Origin: Bacteroidales bacterium
GTDB taxonomy: Bacteria > Bacteroidota > Bacteroidia > Bacteroidales > UBA932
Assembly: GCA_018433265.1 (NCBI GenBank)
Contig: JAHDRO010000257.1
Span: 1-6,338, forward strand
Direction of reading: 5' to 3'
DNA: 6,338 bases
Shown here: one piece after another, positions 1-5,783 of the stretch
Position numbering within the stretch: the stretch's first letter is position 1
How the letters are laid out: every line of letters starts with the position of its first letter
Position numbers and translations under genes: made by a program
Notes under the pieces: model-generated
What the model was told of the DNA's origin: nothing
Databases searched by the model: none
Seen by the model: the letters and a program-made list of their open reading frames with translations, nothing else

Positions 1-765
1 TCAAAGATTGACAAAGACCATTATATGCTCTTTTTCGAATCGGTGGTAGAAAACAAGGAATCCTATGTATTACTGGATGTGCTAAGAGAAGATATTCATT
101 ACAACAATATAATTGAAGTCCCCATATCCGGTGCATTCATAGATGTTAGTGGTGAAACGGTAAGCGTAAAAGTTCCGGACTTTAATAATATACTTGGCGA
201 TAAGCTGACTGCTTTTGCTCCTAATACTACGGGTATCCCTTACAGAAAGAAAGATAAGGAAATGGGTATGGAGATTATAAAACAACTTTATGACATAGCC
301 TGTATCTGTGATCATGCTGACAACCCCGTGTCTATTTCAGAAGTATTTTCAACTTTTGCTAAAACAGAAATAACATATCGCGAAGATAAATGCACGGTAT
401 CCGATGTTATTGAGGATATTATTGACAATGCACTGGAAATATGCCTGCGTGGGGATTACGGCAAGGCTAATTATGATATTTTATTGAGAGGAATAACCCA
501 AGTCAGAAGTTTTATCTTTTCCGAACCGTTTCATCTTGAAAAAGCAATCACATGTGCTGCAAAAGCAGCTTATATTGTGTCATTGATAAAATATGAGAAA
601 GATAAAATAGAACGGTATCATCCAAGAATTTTGCCGGAGTTGATAGATTGGCAGATAAAAGAACCAATGAATACTAAGCTGAATAAAATCAAAAAGTCCG
701 ACAGAGAAGCGTTCTTCTATTTATACAAAATATGGGAAATGCAACATGATAGCTTAAGTAAATAA
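1..765 (+). CDS. AbiEii/AbiGii-type nucleotidyltransferase toxin, C-terminal part (5' truncated by window edge)
   Basis: The frame is open from base 1, so the gene begins upstream and 254 codons are visible before the TAA stop. The segment LGDKLTAFAPN followed by RKKDKEMGMEIIKQLYDI resembles the conserved C-terminal motifs of the AbiEii family (DKL-x-A, then a charged K-D stretch leading into the L-Y-D helix). The rest is mostly helical, as usual in this family. AbiEii proteins are nucleotidyltransferase toxins of type IV toxin-antitoxin systems that give abortive phage infection. Their AbiEi-type antitoxin is normally encoded just upstream, here outside the window. The N-terminal catalytic nucleotidyltransferase motif is also outside the window, so activity cannot be judged. 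An unrecognised gene follows after 13 bases and is probably co-transcribed. The locus lies outside the tRNA-Asp element, in its left flank. Confidence 0.72.
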   Translation, partial: SKIDKDHYMLFFESVVENKESYVLLDVLREDIHYNNIIEVPISGAFIDVSGETVSVKVPDFNNILGDKLTAFAPNTTGIPYRKKDKEMGMEIIKQLYDIACICDHADNPVSISEVFSTFAKTEITYREDKCTVSDVIEDIIDNALEICLRGDYGKANYDILLRGITQVRSFIFSEPFHLEKAITCAAKAAYIVSLIKYEKDKIERYHPRILPELIDWQIKEPMNTKLNKIKKSDREAFFYLYKIWEMQHDSLSK

Positions 766-778
766 AAACAGGTACGAT

Positions 779-1153
779 ATGAAATTTAGTGAACGTAGCT
801 TTCCAATTCTACATGCTTTAAAATTCCCCAATATGATTGATGCTAAAAATCAGATTGGGGTATATGATTGTGATTTAGAAAGTTTGGAAATGCTAAAACC
901 CGAAATGCCCAAAATGTGGATTAATTATAGAGAATACTTCATTCAAGAGATAGACTATATTTCAAAAACATTTTGGGAATCATTTGTTGCTTCACAAAAA
1001 AGTTTTATCGGAATGAAGTTGGACGAAACAGTGTCAGGCACCTTATTACTCCCGCTTGAACGCGCTGCGATATGTTACTATATTGACATGCCTAATAATA
1101 ACTACAAATTGCTTGAAGTCAGGTTTGATAATCAGCTTGTAATCGGTAAATAG
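779..1153 (+). CDS. hypothetical protein, 124 aa, downstream of the AbiEii-like gene
   Basis: A complete frame with an ATG start 13 bases after the preceding stop and a TAG stop. The spacing and shared strand suggest one operon with the AbiEii-like gene. I do not recognise a family. The protein is soluble-looking, with no signal peptide or membrane segment. It has an aromatic-rich middle (MWINYREYF, near residues 46-54) and a C-terminal stretch of alternating hydrophobic residues ending LLEVRFDNQLVIGK that looks like beta strands. It could be an accessory protein of the toxin-antitoxin locus or an unrelated passenger. No nuclease, HTH or nucleotidyltransferase motif is evident. No T-tract terminator follows it. 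Confidence 0.6.
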   Translation: MKFSERSFPILHALKFPNMIDAKNQIGVYDCDLESLEMLKPEMPKMWINYREYFIQEIDYISKTFWESFVASQKSFIGMKLDETVSGTLLLPLERAAICYYIDMPNNNYKLLEVRFDNQLVIGK

Positions 1154-1467
1154 AAATACGCCAAATAAGGTCAATCCCCTGCCAATTTCAGACAAACTGT
1201 ACCCCCTGCGGCTTTTTTCAAAAGGGGGTGCACTTTAGGTTACTTGCTTTGTCTTTTTCTGGCTTTTTCTTGTTTGTCTTACTTTTGGAACCTCTTGTCT
1301 TAGGTTCCCGGCGGTACGGACGGGAAAGCCACCTTTTCGGGTTAATTGACTTTGTTTCAATGCGTTATCCCCTTGATTCTTCTTAGGGGGTACTGTTTAG
1401 GTTAGGAACTCCTAACTAACTGATTTGCAACATTTCAACTACTCGTCGCTTTAAGCACCTTTTTGTT
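1154..1467. other. structured non-coding stretch between the flank genes and attL
   Basis: No convincing gene on either strand. Visible structures are a hairpin with arms at 1199-1207 and 1223-1231 (CCCCC/GGGGG core, no following T-tract), a hairpin with arms GGAACCT 1287-1293 and AGGTTCC 1302-1308 (8-base loop), a hairpin with arms CCCCT 1369-1373 and AGGGG 1385-1389, and a near-continuous palindrome GTTAGGA-AC-TCCTAAC at 1401-1416. GTACCCCCT at 1199-1207 is the exact inverse of AGGGGGTAC at 1385-1393. The stretch from about 1240 to 1300 is strongly pyrimidine-rich. It most likely represents DNA that once lay directly downstream of tRNA-Asp, or the remnant of an earlier insertion. Confidence 0.5.
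1201..1325 (+). repeat. att-proximal module, copy A (degenerate)
   Basis: This copy begins with a C-run/G-run hairpin (ACCCCCT to AGGGGGT), continues with TTTAGGTTA at 1234-1242 and ends with GCGGTACGGACGGGA at 1311-1325. Copy B at 1367-1482 has the same parts in the same order and orientation. The 20-base segments starting at 1223 and 1385 match at 17 of 20 positions, and the terminal 15-mers match at 13 of 15. The DNA between the two conserved ends is not obviously similar. The terminal 15-mer reads like the reverse complement of a tRNA-Asp 3' end, so this may be an old attachment site. Confidence 0.45.
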
Positions 1468-1482
1468 GCGGTCTGGACGGGA
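1367..1482 (+). repeat. att-proximal module, copy B (ends in attL)
   Basis: Second copy of the module described at 1201-1325. It has a CCCCT/AGGGG hairpin (1369-1389), then TTTAGGTTA at 1396-1404, then about 60 bases including the palindrome at 1401-1416, and ends in GCGGTCTGGACGGGA inside attL. The two copies are offset by about 157-162 bases at either end. Confidence 0.45.
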
Positions 1483-1484
1483 CT
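1468..1484 (+). other. attL: left attachment core of the integrative element
   Basis: GCGGTCTGGACGGGACT is repeated exactly at 6280-6296, where it is the 3' end (acceptor strand and part of the T arm) of a tRNA-Asp gene on the minus strand. Identity stops at both edges: the left copy is preceded by TTGTT and followed by GCCTAA, the right copy preceded by TTATG and followed by CGGACC. A tRNA 3'-end repeat with a tyrosine integrase gene just inside one copy is the classic arrangement of a site-specific integrative element. Confidence 0.9.
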
Positions 1485-1523
1485 GCCTAAATAGATATAC
1501 AAGCAATATTTTTAAACAGATTA

Positions 1524-1598
1524 TTAACCTATAAGATAGTTTAATACATTGATTAATAGTAAAATAATAAATAAGGTTAATTCATAAAATAGCTTAAT
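1524..1598 (+). repeat. imperfect 22-bp direct repeats in the AT-rich left arm
   Basis: The 22-base segments at 1524-1545 and 1577-1598 share the pattern TTAA-nnn-ATAA-n-ATAG-n-TTAAT, matching at 17 of 22 positions. All five differences are transitions. The offset is 53 bases, about five helical turns. An inverted pair ATTAACCT (1523-1530) and AGGTTAAT (1574-1581) overlaps them. Lying between attL and the integrase gene, they could be binding sites for the integrase or its directionality factor. In DNA this AT-rich, part of the match may be chance. Confidence 0.3.
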
Positions 1599-1625
1599 TG
1601 TGTTGCATTGTTTTTGATACATTTG
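1597..1625 (+). promoter_or_regulatory. candidate Bacteroides-type promoter for the integrase operon
   Basis: TACATTTG at 1618-1625 fits the Bacteroides -7 consensus TAnnTTTG exactly. The upstream partner is weaker: ATTG at 1597-1600 with a 17-base gap, shorter than the usual 19-21. A second exact -7 match, TATGTTTG at 1658-1665, has no TTTG at the right distance. Transcription from the first box would start near the GAGGGG repeats, so a protein bound there could repress the operon. Confidence 0.35.
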
Positions 1626-1626
1626 C

Positions 1627-1650
1627 AAAAAAGAGGGGAAAAAAGAGGGG
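1627..1650 (+). repeat. tandem GAGGGG repeat, left arm
   Basis: Two exact copies of the 12-mer AAAAAAGAGGGG lie back to back, followed by AAAATT. A closely matching pair with slightly shorter A-runs is at 6199-6219 near the other end of the element, in the same orientation. The position in both arms, flanking the att core in the circular form, suggests arm-type integrase binding sites. Because they lie just before the integrase gene they may also act as an autoregulatory operator. Confidence 0.55.
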
Positions 1651-1688
1651 AAAATTGTATGTTTGTATAATTCAAAAAGTATAAAGCA

Positions 1689-2975
1689 ATGGCAACGGTT
1701 TGGGCTTATATTAAAATTGGCACAAAGAACAGGGCAGATGAAGAGAAGATGCCCAGGAATTTAATATTTAGAGTTAGGCACGCCAAAAAATTTGAGGCAA
1801 CTTATACAAGCAACTTAAAGATAAGGGCAAAGGATTGGGATAATGAGGCACAACAGGTAAGAGCCTCTTTTCATATTGATAAAAGGAAGAGATTGGAGTT
1901 TAATAAACAAGTATTAGATATTAAGGAGGCAATATTATCAATTATTAATCCCTTACATTCTTATGCTAATGTTACAAGCCGATGGCTTTATGAAGAGATG
2001 AGCAAAATACTTTATCCTGGAAGTGGTTTAATCATACAGGAGAAGCCCAACACTTTATTAAAATGGATAAAGATGTTTATTGAGGAGGCACCGGCCAGGA
2101 AAGATAAGGTTACAGGCCGTTTGCTTGTTTATAACAATTTACAACAGTACAGAGCTACACAAAGGCACCTTGACAATTTTGCTAAATACAAGGGGCATAA
2201 AGATTGGGATTTTACAGAAGTAGATCAGGCGTTTTATATTGATTTTGTGGAGTATTTGCAAGGCCTGGGATTTACAGCCAATAGTGTTGGCAAGCATATA
2301 AAAATATTAAAGCTAATGATAAATGAGGCCACCAAAAGGGGCTTTAATACTACAAATGATTATTCAGATTTTTATGTGTTTAATGAAGATGTTGATACAA
2401 TATATTTGACAGAAGAGGAGTTAGGCCAATTAAAAGATGTCGATTTAACAAATACCCCCTATTTGGATAGGGTTAGGGATTGGTTTTTACTATTGGCCTG
2501 GACAGGGTGCCGTTTTTCAGATTTACAAAAGATAGGAAAAACAGATGTAAAAGATAACTTTATTACATTCAGACAACAAAAAACCAACACAAAGGTAACA
2601 ATACCATTACACCCCGTTGTATCAGAGATATTGCATAAATATGAATATAAGCTACCAGCTCCAATATCTAACCAAAGGTTTAATGAGTATATTAAAGAGG
2701 TTGCCAAGAGGGCAGGCATTGAAAATAAAGAGGCAGTTACCAAAACTATTGGGGGTAAACTACAAACAATTACACAGCCCAAATATAAGTTGGTTAGCAG
2801 TCATACAGGCAGGCGGTCATTTTGCACAAATATGTATAAAAGGAAATTGCCAACCCTTATGATTATGAGTATAAGCGGACACAAAACGGAGAAGAGTTTT
2901 TTAAAATATATAAAGGTAAAACAGGAAGAACATGCCCAAATGATGGCAAAAGCCTGGGAGGAAATGTATAAATAA
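1689..2975 (+). CDS. int: tyrosine recombinase/integrase of the tRNA-Asp element
   Basis: This 428-residue protein has the domain order of Bacteroidota element integrases: an N-terminal arm-binding domain (about 1-110, rich in basic and aromatic residues), a SAM-like core-binding domain (about 120-225) and a C-terminal catalytic domain (about 240-428). All expected catalytic residues can be seen: Arg275 in TGCRFSDL, Lys298 in the beta-hairpin QQKTNTK, His372 and Arg375 in SHTGRRSF, His398 in SISGHK, and the nucleophile Tyr407 in FLKYIK. Length is typical. It would catalyse strand exchange between the element's att site and the 3' end of tRNA-Asp. The ATG at 1689 is the first in the frame and lies 205 bases inside attL. 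An unrecognised gene follows after 12 bases, with a terminator after it, so the two form one operon. Confidence 0.95.
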   Translation: MATVWAYIKIGTKNRADEEKMPRNLIFRVRHAKKFEATYTSNLKIRAKDWDNEAQQVRASFHIDKRKRLEFNKQVLDIKEAILSIINPLHSYANVTSRWLYEEMSKILYPGSGLIIQEKPNTLLKWIKMFIEEAPARKDKVTGRLLVYNNLQQYRATQRHLDNFAKYKGHKDWDFTEVDQAFYIDFVEYLQGLGFTANSVGKHIKILKLMINEATKRGFNTTNDYSDFYVFNEDVDTIYLTEEELGQLKDVDLTNTPYLDRVRDWFLLLAWTGCRFSDLQKIGKTDVKDNFITFRQQKTNTKVTIPLHPVVSEILHKYEYKLPAPISNQRFNEYIKEVAKRAGIENKEAVTKTIGGKLQTITQPKYKLVSSHTGRRSFCTNMYKRKLPTLMIMSISGHKTEKSFLKYIKVKQEEHAQMMAKAWEEMYK

Positions 2976-2987
2976 AAATTTGAGATT

Positions 2988-3776
2988 ATGATACCGGAAA
3001 TAACATTTAAAGAGTTTGTGAATAACCTATTTGATTATACACAAATACCCCTTGAAAAGAGAGGCTGGATTACAGCCAGGGAAGATATTAATTTTTCATA
3101 TGCTTATACCTGGGGAGAGATAGAAGATTATATTAATAGATGGCTTAATAAAGTCCCAATTACCCAATTAGATAATGAGGTTAATACAGCGTTTAATATA
3201 ATGGAGAAAATTGTTGATTATTGGTATTTAATAAACTTTAATCATGAGGGGGGGCGTGTTGGTTATGATGATGATGATGTTTGTTTTGATCCTTATGTTA
3301 CAGCAAAAGAATATGGAGATTTTGAATTGCACACTAAATTAAGAGAGCTTATTTATCTAAAGGCAAAATCAAGAAAGCTTAATTATCTAAAGGCAAAATC
3401 AAGAGAGCTTGATTATCTAAGGGCAAATGTAAAGGCAAATCTACTAAAGGCAAAGAAGATTAATGGGAAAAAAGTGGAGTTAAAAGTTTTTGAAGATTAT
3501 TTGATTTGTGAAACAGAAAAAAAACAACTCCTTATAAATAAATTGGAGCAACTATATAAGACAGCAACGGCAAGAGATGCTTTTATTATATACAGTGCAT
3601 TGGAGGAGACCGGGTATATTTTAAAAAGAGGGAGAGGACGCCAAGAAGTATATACAGCAATAAATAAAAGGTTTGGGAAAAATTGGAAAAATCAGAATTA
3701 TCAGGGGCATCGTAATAATATATCGGTAAATTTTGATCCAGAGATTAATAATTACATTAAATTTTTAAAGGATTAG
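2988..3776 (+). CDS. unrecognised 262-aa protein with tandem decapeptide repeat, co-transcribed with int
   Basis: The ATG start is 12 bases after the integrase stop, so it is very likely in the same operon. I do not recognise a family. The N-terminal part (1-85) is aromatic-rich and looks helical. There is a run of four Asp at 94-97. Residues 119-148 are three copies of a ten-residue unit, consensus RELxYLKAKS, followed by a further K-A-rich stretch to about 157; this charged leucine-spaced region is probably a long helix or coiled coil. The C-terminal part has a basic segment KRGRGRQEVYTAINKRFGKN (213-232) that could contact DNA. The arrangement recalls regulators encoded beside integrases in Bacteroides elements, such as RteC, but I see no convincing RteC similarity. 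A G7 run (3248-3254) inside the frame is a possible slippage site. Function is unknown. Confidence 0.75.
   Translation: MIPEITFKEFVNNLFDYTQIPLEKRGWITAREDINFSYAYTWGEIEDYINRWLNKVPITQLDNEVNTAFNIMEKIVDYWYLINFNHEGGRVGYDDDDVCFDPYVTAKEYGDFELHTKLRELIYLKAKSRKLNYLKAKSRELDYLRANVKANLLKAKKINGKKVELKVFEDYLICETEKKQLLINKLEQLYKTATARDAFIIYSALEETGYILKRGRGRQEVYTAINKRFGKNWKNQNYQGHRNNISVNFDPEINNYIKFLKD
3341..3430 (+). repeat. 30-bp tandem repeat, three copies, in frame
   Basis: Three adjacent 30-base units start at 3341, 3371 and 3401. Each begins AAGA(A/G)AGCTT and continues ATTATCTAA(A/G)GGCAAAA with few changes; the third copy is diverged at its end. Shorter echoes (AAAGGCAAA) follow to about 3455. The unit length is a multiple of three, so copy-number change would add or remove ten residues without a frameshift. 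Confidence 0.9.
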
Positions 3777-3799
3777 TAATTAAAAACATAATAAAATTG

Positions 3800-3837
3800 A
3801 GGTGCAATTTGTGTTGCACCTTTTTTTGTATTTTTTT
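3800..3837 (+). terminator. rho-independent terminator of the int operon
   Basis: A perfect 8-bp stem, AGGTGCAA (3800-3807) with TTGCACCT (3814-3821), encloses the 6-base loop TTTGTG. It runs straight into a T7 tract, with a second T7 tract ten bases on. It starts 23 bases after the stop of the 262-residue gene and separates the two transcription blocks. Confidence 0.9.
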
Positions 3838-3933
3838 GTATTACAAAACTATACAAGTCTAATAATTTGTATATCAGTGCATTGTGTTATATTTTTACAA
3901 TAGCCAAAGAAGCCGTTGAAGTAGCTACCAACG
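3826..3933 (+). promoter_or_regulatory. candidate promoter/operator region of the HTH-rep operon
   Basis: TTGTA or its inverse TACAA occurs six times within 75 bases: TTGTA at 3826, 3836 and 3867, TACAA at 3842, 3852 and 3896. Two pairs form inverted repeats: TTTTGTA-T-TACAAAA (3834-3848) and ATACAA-n10-TTGTAT (3851-3872). TTGTAT also occurs before the integrase gene (1655-1660 and 1663-1668). A further inverted pair CGTTG/CAACG spans 3914-3933. A promoter must lie here, since a terminator precedes it. The best -7 candidate, TAATTTG at 3863, is one base short of the consensus, so the exact promoter is not settled. Confidence 0.4.
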
Positions 3934-3959
3934 GGGGAGGGGTTAAAAAAATATTTAAG

Positions 3960-4268
3960 ATGATGGAATTATTGCAGATTATTCAAAGTGGAGTTGATCT
4001 AACCCTCAAAATTAAGAGTAGCGACCTAATGGAGTTTGGGCGTTACCTAATTGACAAAGCCCAAGAAGAGGCAATGGAGAGGGAAAGAAAAAGCAAAGAA
4101 GATGCTTTATTGACAGTTGGGGAGGCAATGGACTTGCTTAAGATAAAGAACAGGGCAACCCTATGGAGATGGGAAAAAGGGGGCTATTTAACACCCTTGA
4201 GAGGCGGTAAAAGATGCCTATACAGAAGATCAGATATTGAGCAATTATTAACTAATTCTACCAACTAA
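3960..4268 (+). CDS. HTH (MerR/excisionase-like) DNA-binding protein
   Basis: With the start at the ATG at 3960 (a second ATG follows at once), the protein has 102 residues. The frame extends back to a TTG at 3867, but those 31 codons cover the likely promoter and read like no domain, so I prefer the ATG. Residues 1-45 are a helical, charged leader. Residues 50-98 form a HTH_17/excisionase-type winged helix: LTVGEAMDLLKI as the first helix, ATLWRWEKGGYL as the recognition helix, then the wing GGKRCLYRRSDIEQLL. This layout is common in proteins encoded by Bacteroides mobile elements. Likely roles are directionality factor for excision, repressor of one or both operons, or both. Its TAA stop overlaps the ATG of the next gene by one base (TAATG), so the two are translationally coupled. 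Confidence 0.85.
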   Translation: MMELLQIIQSGVDLTLKIKSSDLMEFGRYLIDKAQEEAMERERKSKEDALLTVGEAMDLLKIKNRATLWRWEKGGYLTPLRGGKRCLYRRSDIEQLLTNSTN

Positions 4269-4792
4269 TGGCAACACCGGTAATAAGGTATTATGCTATG
4301 TTGGTATATGATGCCAATAGCAAAAAAACGCCCAAATATCAAATAGTAAAGGAGGTCGGCTATTATCTACCAATGGACAGCTTAAGGGGCAGAGATGGTA
4401 AGATTTCATTTTATCTAATGGAGAAGTTAAAGGAGGGGGCAAATGTACCGGCTATGAGATTACAGGCAAAGGGGAGTATCAATTTTACAGGCTTAAAAGA
4501 TTATTTTGTTGATGGCAAGTTAAGCGGTTATGCCTATGGATACCCTTATGGGGAGAGGGTATTTTCAAGAGATAATAAGCCTAACCCCTTTTATGATTAT
4601 AGGGAAGATGGTTACCTCTTTTTGATAAGCCAAGAATTGCAGAAGCGAGGCACGCCGGCCTCAATTGAATTAATTGTGTTGGAGGGGGCAAAAATACTTG
4701 CACCTGCATATTGCAAACAGCTTTTAATGGGCGGTTTTGATGATGTATTACATACCTTAAGGAGGCAGGCAGATAAAGAAGATCTCTTATAA
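4268..4792 (+). CDS. unrecognised 174-aa protein between the HTH gene and rep
   Basis: The ATG shares its A with the preceding stop codon (TAATG), which indicates translational coupling; the replication initiator starts 32 bases after its stop. I do not recognise a family. It is soluble-looking, with no signal peptide or membrane span. The middle is notably Tyr/Gly/Phe-rich: SGYAYGYPYGERVF at about 85-98, then NPFYDYREDGYLFL. The C-terminal third looks helical and ends in charged residues. In filamentous phages the gene beside the II/X initiator encodes a single-stranded-DNA-binding protein. That role is conceivable for this aromatic-rich protein, but it is twice the usual size and this is only a guess from position. 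It could also be a replication accessory or a host- or phage-directed effector. Confidence 0.75.
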   Translation: MATPVIRYYAMLVYDANSKKTPKYQIVKEVGYYLPMDSLRGRDGKISFYLMEKLKEGANVPAMRLQAKGSINFTGLKDYFVDGKLSGYAYGYPYGERVFSRDNKPNPFYDYREDGYLFLISQELQKRGTPASIELIVLEGAKILAPAYCKQLLMGGFDDVLHTLRRQADKEDLL

Positions 4793-4824
4793 TAATATGT
4801 GTTTGTGGGCAAAATTTGGTAACA

Positions 4825-5769
4825 ATGTATGATAGAGTAAAACTTTGGGTTAATAGGTTTGATATTAGGGAGCAGTACCCCAATATTATATACTTATTGG
4901 ACACTGCCAAAGAACAAAAAGATCTAAATACCGGAGAGATTAAGATATATGGTTACCTGGAGGGCTTAAGGGTTAATATATATCAAATCGGTTTATCTAT
5001 TGAGGGCAGTTTGCCAAAGTTTTTATATCAGAGCAACATTTATACATTGGACAGGCACACAACGCCCCAAGCCTTTGAGAAGATAGGGGATAAACTACAT
5101 TTTAATGTTAAAGATGCTAATGTAATAAGCCTGGAATTTGGTACAAATTTTAATATGCAGTACCCTGTTTATAGATACCTTGAGAAGTTTGGAGATATGC
5201 CAAGATTGGAGAGGGTTAATTTCACAGCCTCTTCACTTTACTACAAACCAAGATCTAAAGAACAGCCAAGAGTATTTTGTTTTTATGATAAGATTGCAGA
5301 GGCAAAAGCAAATAAAATGGTTGTGCCTAAAGGTTTTGAAGATGCAAATTTACTTAGGTATGAAATGAGATTTAAGAGGCGTTTGCCAAGACAATTTAAA
5401 ACAAATGAAGTAACGGCCTCTTCATTATCAGAAGAGCGGTTTTATACATCAATTATTAAGATGTACCAAGATTGCTATTTTTCAATATCAAAACAAAACA
5501 GATTAATATTTAATAATATGAGTAGTATAAAGACAGTTAAAGATGCCCAAGATGTATTGATGGCTTTACTTATAAGCCAAAGCGACCAGGGGCAAATAAG
5601 TATGTTTATTGAAGATTTAAAGCAGGCAAGGGTATTTGAGGACAGAAAGAATTACACCAGGCTAAAGAATAAGATTAAAGAGATATCAAATAAAGCAGGC
5701 GTTACCGTTTCAGATGATTTAATAAATGAGTTGGATAATGAGATTAAAAATATTGGGGCTTATGTATAA
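4825..5769 (+). CDS. replication initiator resembling the phage/plasmid II/X family
   Basis: I start the gene at the ATG at 4825 (314 residues); the frame continues back to a TTG at 4816, which is less likely. The opening MYDRVKLWVNRF, the segment ISLEFGTNF (101-109), the YdK-type motif FCFYDKIAEA (151-160) and LLRYEMRFKRRL (176-187) follow the order seen in II/X-type replication proteins of filamentous phages and related Bacteroidota plasmids and elements. Those proteins nick one strand at the double-strand origin and start rolling-circle replication. The C-terminal 100 residues are helical and charged. I cannot assign the nicking tyrosine by eye; Rep_trans-type initiators share similar motifs and are the main alternative. 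Its presence suggests that the excised circle replicates. A 7-bp hairpin follows 15 bases after the stop. Confidence 0.8.
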   Translation: MYDRVKLWVNRFDIREQYPNIIYLLDTAKEQKDLNTGEIKIYGYLEGLRVNIYQIGLSIEGSLPKFLYQSNIYTLDRHTTPQAFEKIGDKLHFNVKDANVISLEFGTNFNMQYPVYRYLEKFGDMPRLERVNFTASSLYYKPRSKEQPRVFCFYDKIAEAKANKMVVPKGFEDANLLRYEMRFKRRLPRQFKTNEVTASSLSEERFYTSIIKMYQDCYFSISKQNRLIFNNMSSIKTVKDAQDVLMALLISQSDQGQISMFIEDLKQARVFEDRKNYTRLKNKIKEISNKAGVTVSDDLINELDNEIKNIGAYV

Positions 5770-5783
5770 TAACAAAAGAAAAT

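Noticed and set aside
1199..1231. C-run/G-run hairpin after the 124-residue gene as a terminator
   Set aside because: No T-tract follows on either strand, and the loop is large. It is better explained as part of the duplicated module.
1218..1364. Minus-strand open stretch of 48 codons ending in a TGA, rich in Lys and Arg (RRxPKTRGSKSKTNKKK-like)
   Set aside because: There is no ATG and a stop lies directly upstream. The Lys/Arg richness follows from the purine-rich strand, and the region overlaps the repeat modules. It could be the tail remnant of a lost gene, but this is not supportable.
1627..1657. GAGGGG repeats as replication iterons or a short CRISPR-like array
   Set aside because: There are only two units per site and no spacers, and they lie at the ends near att rather than beside rep, so arm-type sites fit better.
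2459..2862. Alternative-frame ORFs on both strands inside the integrase catalytic domain
   Set aside because: The integrase frame carries all catalytic residues through this stretch; the other frames have no domain signature.
3867..3959. 31-codon N-terminal extension of the HTH gene from a TTG start
   Set aside because: The extension lies over the TTGTA/TACAA cluster and the probable promoter, reads like no domain, and the tandem ATG at 3960 begins a normal-length protein.
4581..4910. Minus-strand open frames opposite the 174-residue gene and the rep start
   Set aside because: They are antisense shadows of two well-supported plus-strand genes, with no recognisable domain and no promoter or terminator of their own.
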